A stretch of DNA of 6,981 nucleotides from Gemmatimonadota bacterium (GCA_019348475.1 JAHWJJ010000248.1:1-6981); one strand, 5' to 3'. Positions 1-6,981 are shown, counted from the first letter of the stretch. The notes: a model not told the origin generated them from the sequence alone. A program made the numbers and translations.

Positions 1-878
<878 letters not shown>

Positions 879-882
<4 letters not shown>

Positions 883-1355
883 TCTTTTCCGCCGACCCGC
901 GCACCCTTCCCTCGCGCCCGCCCTCGGAGGTGGAATGGGAAGACCTGCTGATGCGCGTGGAGATCGCCCCCCGCGCCCTGCGCGTCGCCGTGGAGGACGC
1001 GCCGGCCGACCATCCCGGTGTGACGCGGGTGCTGGGGATGGGCGTCATGGCCGAGATGGCGCTGCAGCAGATGCTGGAGGCGATGGTGGACGGCCGCGAG
1101 CTGCCGGCGGACTCCGGCTTCGGCGGGGAGGGGATGCCGGGGGACCCCGAGACGCTGGTCGCGGAATACGCCCGGCTGCGCACCCGCAGCTTCGTCATGG
1201 TGCAGCGGCGCGGGCTGAACGTGTGGGACTGGCGGGTGCGCGGCGGGGCCTTTCCCGGCGCCACGGCGTACCAGCTGTTCCAGGCCGCCGCGCACACGGA
1301 CGGAATTCTCCTCGCCGCCGTCCGCGCCGCGGTCAGTCCGGGGGTGGACGCGTGA
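879..1355 (+). CDS. Unknown 158-residue protein between murQ and anmK; possible DinB-like four-helix bundle
   Basis: No family was recognised with certainty. The ATG at 879 overlaps the murQ stop (ATGA) and the TGA stop overlaps the anmK GTG (GTGA), so translation is probably coupled to both neighbours. The same frame is open upstream to 489, but that part is a shadow of murQ. Four predicted helices are visible at residues ~20-41, 48-72, 89-111 and 129-152, separated by a Gly/Pro-rich loop (76-90). Helices 3 and 4, with the pattern AEYARLRTRSFVMV, then a short hydrophobic/Trp stretch, then TAYQLFQAAAHTDGILLAAV, resemble the second half of DinB/YfiT-type bundles, with H139 at the usual metal-ligand position. 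The other expected His ligands are not evident (H45 lies in a loop), so a metal site is doubtful. There is no signal peptide or membrane segment, so it is probably cytoplasmic. A role in MurNAc-6-phosphate/anhydroMurNAc metabolism or its control is inferred only from position. Confidence 0.8.
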
Positions 1356-2518
1356 GAATCGTCGGGCTGATGTCCGGCACGTCGCTGGACGGCGTGGACG
1401 CGGCGCTGGTGGACGTCCGCGGGAGCGGGACGGAGGACGTGTCGATCGACGTCATCCACTCCCTCACCCTCCCCTTCGGCGAGGAGCGGCGGACGGCGAT
1501 CCACGACGCCATCGTCGCCGGGTCGGCGGAGGCGCTCTGCGGGCTGCACGGCGACCTGGGCGAGTGGCTGGCGGAGGCCGCGCTGGCCGTCTGCGCGGAG
1601 GCGGAGGTCGACCTGGCCACGGTGGACGCGGTCGGCTCGCACGGGCAGACGGTGTGGCACCGGCCGCCGGCGGAGGGACGGCGCGGCGCCACGCTTCAGC
1701 TGGGGGACCCGGCCACCATCGCGGAGCGGACGGGGCGGCCGGTGGTCAGCGACTTCCGCACGCGCGACGTGGCGGCGGGGGGACAGGGGGCGCCGCTGGT
1801 GCCCTGGGTGGACCAGCTGCTGTTCGCCGTGCCGGACCGCGCACGCGCGCTGCAGAACCTGGGCGGCATCGGCAACGTGACGCGCGTGCCGCCCCGCGCG
1901 AGCGGGGAGCCGGTGTGGGCGTTCGACACCGGGCCCGCCAACTCGCTGATCGACGCCGCGGTGGAGATCGCGACCGGCGGGCGCCACCGCTACGACCGCG
2001 ACGGGCGGCTGGCGGCGCGGGGGACGGTGGACGAGGCGCTCCTGGCCGACCTGCTGCGCCACCCCTACTTCGCCGCCGAGCCGCCCAAGTCCACCGGGCG
2101 CGAGGAGTTCGGCCGGCCGTTCGTGGAGCGCCTGGTGCAGGCGGTGCGGCCGGAGGGCGACCAGGACTGGATGGACCTGGTGGCCACGCTGACCGAGCTG
2201 ACGGCGCGCACGGTCGCGGACGCGTACGCGCGCTGGGTGGTGCCGCGGGGGGTGGACGAGGTGGTGCTGAGCGGCGGCGGCGCCCGCAACCCCGTCCTGT
2301 CCGGGCGCATCCGGACGTTGTTGGAGCCCCTGCCGGTGGTGGACGGGACCACGCTGGGCGTGGACCCCGACGCCAAGGAGGCGGTGGCGTTCGCGGTGCT
2401 GGCCTGGGCGCACCTGCGCGGCATTCCCGCCAACGTCCCCGCCGCCACCGGCGCGGCCGGTCCGCGGGTGCTGGGCTCGCTCACGCCCGGCGCGCCATCC
2501 CCATCTCCCGGTCCCTGA
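1352..2518 (+). CDS. anmK: AnmK, 1,6-anhydro-N-acetylmuramic acid kinase
   Basis: AnmK hydrolyses the 1,6-anhydro bond of anhydroMurNAc while phosphorylating it with ATP, producing MurNAc-6-phosphate, the substrate of MurQ. The GTG start at 1352 gives MRIVGLMSGTSLDGVDAALV, the classic N-terminal nucleotide-binding signature (residues 7-16), and overlaps the preceding stop; a G-rich stretch at 1340-1347 can serve as ribosome binding site. Other family motifs in order are SHGQTVWHRP (96-105), LGDPATIAERTG then SDFRTRDVAAGGQGAPLVP (133-151), LQNLGGIGNVT (167-177), FDTGPANSLID (191-201) and SGGGARNP (307-314). D192 of FDTGP aligns with the proposed general base (D182 in P. aeruginosa AnmK, from memory). 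The 388 residues are close to the usual ~370, the excess being a Pro/Ala/Gly-rich tail. The protein is an ASKHA-fold cytoplasmic enzyme. All key motifs are intact. Confidence 0.97.
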   Translation: MRIVGLMSGTSLDGVDAALVDVRGSGTEDVSIDVIHSLTLPFGEERRTAIHDAIVAGSAEALCGLHGDLGEWLAEAALAVCAEAEVDLATVDAVGSHGQTVWHRPPAEGRRGATLQLGDPATIAERTGRPVVSDFRTRDVAAGGQGAPLVPWVDQLLFAVPDRARALQNLGGIGNVTRVPPRASGEPVWAFDTGPANSLIDAAVEIATGGRHRYDRDGRLAARGTVDEALLADLLRHPYFAAEPPKSTGREEFGRPFVERLVQAVRPEGDQDWMDLVATLTELTARTVADAYARWVVPRGVDEVVLSGGGARNPVLSGRIRTLLEPLPVVDGTTLGVDPDAKEAVAFAVLAWAHLRGIPANVPAATGAAGPRVLGSLTPGAPSPSPGP

Positions 2519-2520
2519 CG

Positions 2521-3759
2521 ATGCAGCCGACCCGCACCTTCCCCTTCGTTCGCACGGTCCGCGGCGCCCTGGCGCTGGCGGGCCTGGCGTCGCTGGGGGG
2601 GTGCGCGCTGCTGCAGCGGCCGGCGCCGCCCCGGTACGGCAACCCCGTGTTCGTGAACCAGGTGGTGCGCATCCTGGACGTGGAGGCGCCGTCGCCGGCG
2701 TTCTTTCGCGAGCGGGCGCGGCTGGAGGTGATGGGGCCGGAGCTGGACGCCGTCCTCATCGGCCTGGTGGAGGACGAGTCGCGCGACGACAACGTGCGCG
2801 CCAACAGCGTGCTTCTGCTGGCGGACCGCCGCGCGCCGGGGTCCATGAGGCTGCTGCGGCGCCAGCTGGCCTCCAGCCCCAGCGAAATGGTGCGCGCGGC
2901 GGCGGTGCGCGGGCTGCAGCGGTTCGCCCCGGACTCGGCGGGGGCGCGCAACGCGCTGCGCGCGGCCGTGGGCGACCCCAGCGCGGTGGTGCGGCTGAAC
3001 GTGCTGCAGCGGCTGGACGTGGAAGAGGCGGCGCTCATCCGGGCGCTGCTGGCGCGCGAGGACGACCCGCGGGTGCGCACCATCGCCCGGCAGCTGCTGG
3101 AGCTGCTGGAGGCCCGGGGGGCCCGGCTGATGCGCGACCCCCGCGGCGATCTGCGGACGTCGGGGCGCGAGGACGCGCCGCAGATCGTCTTCCATCCCAC
3201 CTGGCGCGACGTGCTGGGGGGCGTGGAGATCGGCGCGCTGTGGGTGGAGATGCCGGGCTCCACCACGCTGGTGCCGCTGGCGCAGAACGTGGAAGTGGTG
3301 GACGGGGTGGTGCCCGCCTTTTTCGACGTCGCGCGCTCCGTGGTGGCGTACGAGGCGGGGGGCGAGATCCGCATCCGCGACCTGCGCACCGGCGGCACGC
3401 GCGTGGTGGGCCGGGGCGTGGCGCCGCGGGTGATCCCGTTCACCGACCACATCGTCTACGTGCGGCCCCAGCCGGACGGCGTCAGGCCCGCGGGCGACGG
3501 CGCCACGGTGGCGTACGACGTGGTGCGGGTGTCGCTGGTGGGGGGCGAACCGGAGGTCATCGGTCGGCTGGAGGCGCAGGTGCGGCCGGACGTGCACGCG
3601 GGCGCGTCGCCGGTGCGGTGGATGGTGGTGGGCGAGACGCGAAGCGGTTTCGTGCTGCGCGGCCCCGGGGTGACGACGTTCGTGCTGCCGGGGCCGTATG
3701 AGACGCCGGCGGGGGAAGAGCAGGGGCCGGGGAATCAGGAATCAGGGAATAGGGAATAG
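2521..3759 (+). CDS. Putative HEAT-repeat lipoprotein of unknown function
   Basis: The ATG at 2521 follows the anmK stop by two bases. There is no clear Shine-Dalgarno, so reinitiation from anmK is likely. The N-terminus is a lipoprotein signal: basic residues R5, R11 and R14, a hydrophobic stretch at 15-25, then the lipobox L-G-G-C with Cys28 as the lipidation site. Ala29 after the Cys would not act as an inner-membrane retention signal under the proteobacterial rule. Residues ~74-197 hold about four HEAT-like helical repeats, with VR..A/..VL patterns at 92-100, 124-132, 157-165 and 185-196. After a linker with DPRGDLRTSGRED, the rest (~210-400) is strand-rich, with repeating segments such as VAYEAGGEIRIRDLRTGG and HIVYVRPQPDG that suggest a beta-propeller-like or beta-sandwich domain. 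The last nine residues (GNQESGNRE) are translated from the G-rich repeat array, and the TAG stop lies inside it, so the original C-terminus was probably slightly shorter. A role in sensing or scaffolding cell-wall turnover at the envelope is inferred only from position. Confidence 0.85.
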   Translation: MQPTRTFPFVRTVRGALALAGLASLGGCALLQRPAPPRYGNPVFVNQVVRILDVEAPSPAFFRERARLEVMGPELDAVLIGLVEDESRDDNVRANSVLLLADRRAPGSMRLLRRQLASSPSEMVRAAAVRGLQRFAPDSAGARNALRAAVGDPSAVVRLNVLQRLDVEEAALIRALLAREDDPRVRTIARQLLELLEARGARLMRDPRGDLRTSGREDAPQIVFHPTWRDVLGGVEIGALWVEMPGSTTLVPLAQNVEVVDGVVPAFFDVARSVVAYEAGGEIRIRDLRTGGTRVVGRGVAPRVIPFTDHIVYVRPQPDGVRPAGDGATVAYDVVRVSLVGGEPEVIGRLEAQVRPDVHAGASPVRWMVVGETRSGFVLRGPGVTTFVLPGPYETPAGEEQGPGNQESGNRE

Positions 3760-3770
3760 GGAACAGGGAA
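3729..3770 (+). repeat. G-rich 7-base tandem array (GGGAATA-type), putative G-quadruplex
   Basis: The units run with an exact period of seven from 3731: GGAATCA twice, GGGAATA twice, GGGAACA, then GGGAA. Four G3 tracts at 3745-3747, 3752-3754, 3759-3761 and 3766-3768 are separated by 4-base loops, which fits the standard G3+N1-7 quadruplex pattern on the coding strand. The array contains the lipoprotein gene's stop codon (3757-3759). The same unit recurs at 5361-5379 and, inverted, at 5503-5540. Confidence 0.9.
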
Positions 3771-3789
3771 CGGCCTGCGAGGGGCTTGT

Positions 3790-3823
3790 CCGCCGGTCCG
3801 GCGCCGTGGCGCGGGACCGGCGG
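3790..3823 (+). other. Strong hairpin between lipoprotein gene and nagZ (no U-tract)
   Basis: CCGCCGGTCC (3790-3799) and GGACCGGCGG (3814-3823) form a perfect 10-base-pair stem. Inside it, after one G/G mismatch, GCGC (3801-3804) pairs with GCGC (3809-3812) around a CGTG loop. No T-run follows on either strand, so this is not a canonical intrinsic terminator. It could protect the 3' end of the upstream message, reduce read-through into nagZ, or be a mobile REP-like unit linked to the adjacent array. Confidence 0.6.
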
Positions 3824-3898
3824 TTGCACAGGCGCTCCGGGAGCTTGACAGCCCCACCTCCGCTCGCACGGGGAGGAGCTCGATACAAATCTCCAGCT

Positions 3899-3902
3899 GG
3901 AG
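3899..3902 (+). promoter_or_regulatory. Ribosome binding site that sets the nagZ TTG start
   Basis: GGAG lies eight bases upstream of the in-frame TTG at 3911. The alternative GTG at 3902 overlaps this site, and its nearest other purine-rich stretch (GGGAGGAG, 3871-3878) is too far away at about 23 bases. The TTG start therefore fits best. Confidence 0.55.
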
Positions 3903-3910
3903 TGACGGTT

Positions 3911-5365
3911 TTGAACGTAGCGCGGCTGCTGCTCCCCGCCATCCGCTGGAACGCGGAGGACGGGTTCGAGGGATACCGGGAAACGATCGAGCGGGGACTG
4001 GAGCTGGGGGTGGGCGGGTTCATCCTCTTCGGGGGCGAGGCGAAGGCGGTGCGCGCGCTCACGGACGATCTGCGGGCCCGTTCGCCGCACCCGCTGCTGA
4101 TCGCCAGCGACCTGGAACGCGGCGCGGGACAGCAGTTCCGCGGCGCCACCCCCCTTCCGCCCGCGGCGGCGCTCGGCTGGCTGGCCGACGAGGCGCTGAC
4201 CGAGCGCGCCGGCGAGCTTACGGCCCGCGAGGCGCGCGCGCTGGGCGTGAACTGGGTCTACGCGCCCGTGGCGGACGTGGACCTGGAGCCGGAGAACCCC
4301 ATCATCGGGGTGCGCGCGTTCGGGTCCGATCCGGAGGCCGTCGCGCGGCAGGTGGCGGCGTGGGTGCGCGGATGCGCCCGCGGCGGCGCCCTTTCGTGCG
4401 CCAAGCACTTTCCCGGGCACGGCCGCACCGTCGGTGACTCGCACGTCGAACGCCCCGCCGTCCGCGCCACGCGGCGCGAGCTGGAGGAGGACCTGGCGCC
4501 GTTCCGCGCCGCCGTCGCCGCGGGCGTGGATTCGCTGATGACGGCGCACGTGGTCTATCCCGCGCTGGACGCGGAAGGCCCCGCCACCCTCTCCGCGGCG
4601 ATCCTCGATGGCCTGCTGCGCGGGGAGATCGGCTACGCCGGGCTGGTGGTGACGGACGCCATCATCATGGAGGGGATGACCGAGGGCGGCAGCGAAGCGT
4701 CGGCGTCGGTGCAGGCGCTGGCCGCGGGGTGCGATCTGCTGCTGTATCCGCAGGATACCCAGGCCGTGATCGCGGAGGTGCGGGCGGCGGTGGAGGACGG
4801 CCGGCTGCCGCGCGCGCGGGTGGAGGAGGCGCTGCGCCGGATCCGCCAGGCGGCGGAGCGGGTGGCGGGGGCGGTGGACGGGAGGTGGGGCGCGGACGCG
4901 GACCGGCGCTGGGCGCTGGAGATCGCCGTCCGCAGCCTGCGCGTCTGCCGGGGCGAGCCGCGGCTGCCGGCGGGGCGCCTTCGCATCGAGGAGATCGAGG
5001 ACGACGCGGGCGGGCCCTGGCCCCCGTATCCGCGCCACGCCCTTCCCGCGGCCCTGCGCGCGGCGGGGGTGGAGATCGCGGAGGACGGCGCGCCGCTGGT
5101 GGCGCTGTACTCCGACATTCGCGCGTGGAAGGGGCGCCCCGGCATCAGCCCGGCGGCGCAGGCGCGCGTTCGCGCCATCACCGCTGATCACCCGGACGCG
5201 ACCGTCATCCTCTTCAGCCATCCCCGCCTGGCCGCCGACATCCCCACGGCGGCGAACCTGCTGGCCGGCTGGGGCGGCGAGGCCATCATGCAGGAGGCCG
5301 CCGTGGCGTGGCTGACGGGGCGGAGCGGCGGCATGGCAGGGGTGTCGGGCGGGCTGGAACGATAG
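3911..5365 (+). CDS. nagZ: NagZ-type GH3 beta-N-acetylglucosaminidase, two-domain form
   Basis: This enzyme releases GlcNAc from imported GlcNAc-1,6-anhydroMurNAc(-peptides) in the cytoplasm, supplying AnmK with its substrate. With the TTG start it has 484 residues and no signal peptide. Residues ~1-330 are the GH3 TIM-barrel domain. Residues aligning with the E. coli NagZ active site (numbers from memory) are D67 (D62), R135 in VRAFGSDP (R133), K165-H166 in KHFPGHG (K163-H164), the general acid/base dyad D176-S-H178 (D174/H176) and nucleophile D249 in LVVTDAIIM (D248). The D-H loop separates NagZ-type enzymes from GH3 beta-glucosidases. Residues ~345-484 form a reduced GH3 C-terminal alpha/beta domain, as in two-domain Bacillus-type NagZ and unlike the ~340-residue E. 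coli enzyme. One oddity is that the usual D-x-E-G-G motif reads D67-L-E-R-G-A-G-Q-Q. The frame is open upstream to 3698, but that part would be translated repeat and hairpin. The TAG stop lies in an inverted-repeat arm. Confidence 0.92.
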   Translation: MNVARLLLPAIRWNAEDGFEGYRETIERGLELGVGGFILFGGEAKAVRALTDDLRARSPHPLLIASDLERGAGQQFRGATPLPPAAALGWLADEALTERAGELTAREARALGVNWVYAPVADVDLEPENPIIGVRAFGSDPEAVARQVAAWVRGCARGGALSCAKHFPGHGRTVGDSHVERPAVRATRRELEEDLAPFRAAVAAGVDSLMTAHVVYPALDAEGPATLSAAILDGLLRGEIGYAGLVVTDAIIMEGMTEGGSEASASVQALAAGCDLLLYPQDTQAVIAEVRAAVEDGRLPRARVEEALRRIRQAAERVAGAVDGRWGADADRRWALEIAVRSLRVCRGEPRLPAGRLRIEEIEDDAGGPWPPYPRHALPAALRAAGVEIAEDGAPLVALYSDIRAWKGRPGISPAAQARVRAITADHPDATVILFSHPRLAADIPTAANLLAGWGGEAIMQEAAVAWLTGRSGGMAGVSGGLER

Positions 5366-5379
5366 GGAATAGGGAATAG
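5361..5379 (+). repeat. Left arm of a perfect 19-base inverted repeat (GATAG + GGGAATA units)
   Basis: GATAGGGAATAGGGAATAG is the exact reverse complement of 5521-5539. It supplies the nagZ stop codon (TAG, 5363-5365). It has the same 7-base unit as the array at 3729-3770, but only two G3 tracts, so it would not form a quadruplex alone. Confidence 0.9.
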
Positions 5380-5502
5380 CCTGCGGTGGGTCTGGTGCGC
5401 GGGGGAGGAGTCAGACGCGGCCGGGGCGCAGGAGTCGCGCGGGTCCGTACGGTCGGGGCCGGTCGCCGGCGCCTGGCTGTGCGCGCGGCTTTCCGGTGGA
5501 AT

Positions 5503-5540
5503 CCCCCTATTCCCTGCTCCCTATTCCCTATTCCCTATCC
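5503..5540 (-). repeat. Inverted GGGAATA-type array and right arm of the 19-base inverted repeat
   Basis: Read on the minus strand this is five G-tracts of at least three at period seven (C-tracts at 5503-5507, 5512-5514, 5519-5521, 5526-5528 and 5533-5535), with loops AATA, AATA, AGCA and AATA. That is a G-quadruplex pattern on the template strand of ampG. Bases 5521-5539 pair perfectly with 5361-5379 across 141 bases. An open frame running through it from a GTG at 5496 into ampG translates the repeat and is not a credible N-terminus. Confidence 0.9.
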
Positions 5541-5608
5541 GTTGGCGTTCAATTTGCGAACGGCGGGGCCGCAGTTCCCGGGTTCCGCAGCCCACCCCGC
5601 GCCCGCGC

Positions 5609-5614
5609 GAGGAA
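5609..5614 (+). promoter_or_regulatory. Ribosome binding site that sets the ampG TTG start
   Basis: GAGGAA lies just upstream of the TTG at 5619 (AGGA core five bases away). The protein from this TTG begins at the point where AmpG homology begins, which supports it over the upstream GTG at 5496. Confidence 0.6.
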
Positions 5615-5618
5615 TCCC

Positions 5619-6926
5619 TTGAACGACCATCCGTCCCGATCCATCGTCAGCGTCTTCGCGCAGCCGAAGATGGCGGCGCTGCTCTTCCTGGGCTTTTCGT
5701 CCGGCCTCCCCCTGTTCCTTACCAGCAGCACGCTGCAGGCATGGATGACGGTGGAGAACGTGGACCTCACCACCGTCGGGATGGTGAGCCTGCTCAGCCT
5801 TCCGTACTCGCTCAAGTTCCTCATCGCGCCGCTGATGGACCGGTACATCCCGCCGTTCCTGGGACGCCGGCGCGGCTGGCTGGTGATCACCCAGCTGGCG
5901 CTGCTCATCTGCATCGCCGCCATGTCGCTGCACGATCCCCGGCGCGGGCTGCAGCTGCTGGCCATCAACGCCCTGCTGATCGCCTTCTTCAGCGCGGCGC
6001 AGGACGTGGTGGTGGACGCATACAGCATCGACGTTCTGGAAGAGCGCGAGATGGGCGCGGGCGCCTCGCTGAAGGTGATGGGCTATCGGCTGGCCCTGAT
6101 CATCACCGGCGGCGTGGCGCTGATGCTGGCGGACCGGATGCCCTGGCCCACCGTGTACCTGCTGATGGCGGTACTGATGCTGGTGGGCATCGCCGCGTCG
6201 GTGCTGGCGCCCGAGCCGGTGCTGCGCGAAGGGCCACCCAGCACTCTGGCGGCCGCGGTGGTGCAGCCGTTCCTGGACTTCATCCGCCGGGCCGGCCCGG
6301 GGATCGCGGCGCTGCTGCTGCTGTTCGTGGTGCTGTACAGCCTGTCGGACCGCATGGTGCAGAACATGACGGTGCCGTTCCTCCTGGCGAAGGGGTTCAC
6401 GCAAACGGACATCGGCGCCATCCGCGGGGTGATCGGGCTGGCCGCGACCATCGTGGGCGTGCTGGCGGGCGGCGCGGTGGTGGCCCGGCTGGGCATCAAT
6501 CGCTCGCTGTGGGTGCTCGCGGCCATCCAGATGGGGAGCAACCTGGCGTACTACTGGCTCTCCATCAGCGAGCCCACCCGCGGAGGGCTCACGGCCGCCA
6601 TCGTCATCGAAAACTTCAGCGGCGGGCTGGTGACGGCGGGGTTCGTGGCCTTCCTGATGTCGCTGTGCAGCAAGCAGTTCTCCGCAACGCAGTACGCGCT
6701 GCTCAGCAGCTTCATGGCATTCGCGCGCGACGTGCTGGTGGCGCCCTCGGGAAGCATCGCCGAGCAGACGGGGTGGCCGCAGTTCTTTCTGATCACCATC
6801 GCCGCCGGCATCCCCATCCTGCTGCTGCTCCCCATCATCGCGCCCTGGAACCTCGAGAACCCGCGGGGCGCCGCCCCGCACACCGGCGAGGTGACGTACA
6901 CGGGGCCGTCGGCGGACCCGGCGTGA
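5619..6926 (+). CDS. ampG: AmpG, muropeptide permease (MFS)
   Basis: AmpG is an inner-membrane, proton-driven major-facilitator transporter that imports GlcNAc-1,6-anhydroMurNAc and its peptides released by lytic transglycosylases. From the TTG start it has 435 residues. The N-terminal signature GLPLFLTSSTLQAWMTVENV (residues 29-48) is very close to E. coli AmpG as remembered. DRYIPPFLGRRRGW (74-87) is the cytoplasmic loop 2-3 motif, and QDVVVDAY (128-135) and GAGASLKVMGYRL follow as family signatures. I count about twelve hydrophobic segments, near residues 19-39, 51-73, 87-104, 111-132, about 157-179, 182-204, a seventh in GIAALLLLFVVLYSL, and five more up to QFFLITIAAGIPILLLLPII. E. coli AmpG is longer (491 residues, 14 segments), so this is the shorter twelve-helix form. 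The gene lies 253 bases after nagZ and may be separately expressed, although no promoter could be identified. The C-terminal tail is hydrophilic. Confidence 0.94.
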   Translation: MNDHPSRSIVSVFAQPKMAALLFLGFSSGLPLFLTSSTLQAWMTVENVDLTTVGMVSLLSLPYSLKFLIAPLMDRYIPPFLGRRRGWLVITQLALLICIAAMSLHDPRRGLQLLAINALLIAFFSAAQDVVVDAYSIDVLEEREMGAGASLKVMGYRLALIITGGVALMLADRMPWPTVYLLMAVLMLVGIAASVLAPEPVLREGPPSTLAAAVVQPFLDFIRRAGPGIAALLLLFVVLYSLSDRMVQNMTVPFLLAKGFTQTDIGAIRGVIGLAATIVGVLAGGAVVARLGINRSLWVLAAIQMGSNLAYYWLSISEPTRGGLTAAIVIENFSGGLVTAGFVAFLMSLCSKQFSATQYALLSSFMAFARDVLVAPSGSIAEQTGWPQFFLITIAAGIPILLLLPIIAPWNLENPRGAAPHTGEVTYTGPSADPA

Positions 6927-6927
6927 C

Positions 6928-6981
6928 GGTGAAGGGGTGAAGGGGTGAAGGGGTGAAGGGGTGAAGGGGTGAAGGGGTGAA
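6928..6981 (+). repeat. 8-base tandem array GGTGAAGG, putative G-quadruplex
   Basis: Six full copies and a partial seventh (GGTGAA) run without a mismatch to the window end and may continue beyond it. The array starts two bases after the ampG stop. It yields GGGG tracts at 6934, 6942, 6950, 6958, 6966 and 6974 with TGAA loops, a perfect G4N4 quadruplex pattern on the coding strand. The unit differs from the 7-base GGGAATA arrays upstream. TGA occurs in all three frames, so the array also blocks translational read-through. Confidence 0.95.

Noticed and set aside
3845..3890. TTGACA (3845-3850) and AT-rich GATACAAAT (3882-3890) as a nagZ promoter
   Set aside because: The -35-like hexamer is perfect, but the only AT-rich -10 candidate is over 30 bases downstream and nothing -10-like lies at 16-18 bases. 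A promoter here is possible but unsupported.
3698..3910. Extended N-terminus of nagZ from 3698
   Set aside because: It would overlap the lipoprotein gene and translate the repeat array and hairpin. GH3 homology begins right after the TTG at 3911.
5546..5562. CGTTC...GAACG as an operator upstream of ampG
   Set aside because: The symmetry is only five bases per arm around seven bases, which is expected by chance, and no regulator gene is nearby.
5496..5618. Extended N-terminus of ampG from the GTG at 5496
   Set aside because: The extra residues are translated from the inverted repeat and have no AmpG character. A ribosome binding site precedes the TTG at 5619.
6928..6981. CRISPR or coding repeat
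   Set aside because: The period is only eight bases with no spacers, and all frames meet TGA.

Overview
The window is a compact, one-directional (+ strand) peptidoglycan-recycling locus from a bacterium with very high GC content. The GC-rich third codon positions, the TTG start codons and the G-rich 7- and 8-base intergenic arrays would fit a Gemmatimonadota/Longimicrobium-type organism. That placement is an impression from sequence style and is not proven. No RNA gene, CRISPR array, insertion sequence or phage gene was seen.

Layout: murQ (5' end cut off by the window edge, 1-882); an unnamed 158-residue protein (879-1355) joined to murQ and anmK by ATGA and GTGA start/stop overlaps; anmK (1352-2518); a HEAT-repeat lipoprotein (2521-3759), two bases after anmK; a 151-base gap with a G-rich 7-base array and a strong hairpin; nagZ, a two-domain GH3 enzyme (TTG start, 3911-5365); a 253-base gap bounded by a perfect 19-base inverted repeat built from the same 7-base unit; ampG (TTG start, 5619-6926); and an 8-base G-rich tandem array (6928-6981) that reaches the window end.

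The enzymes form a pathway in almost exactly reverse gene order. AmpG imports GlcNAc-1,6-anhydroMurNAc(-peptide) across the inner membrane. NagZ removes GlcNAc. AnmK phosphorylates and opens 1,6-anhydroMurNAc to MurNAc-6-phosphate. MurQ splits off the lactyl ether to give GlcNAc-6-phosphate and D-lactate. The two genes without a known place in the pathway, the 158-residue protein and the HEAT lipoprotein, are packed tightly into the murQ-anmK part and are the best candidates for something new here.

The most unusual non-coding feature is the set of G-rich short-period arrays at the 3' ends of the lipoprotein gene, nagZ and ampG. They have G-quadruplex potential on different strands, and two stop codons lie inside or at the edge of the arrays.
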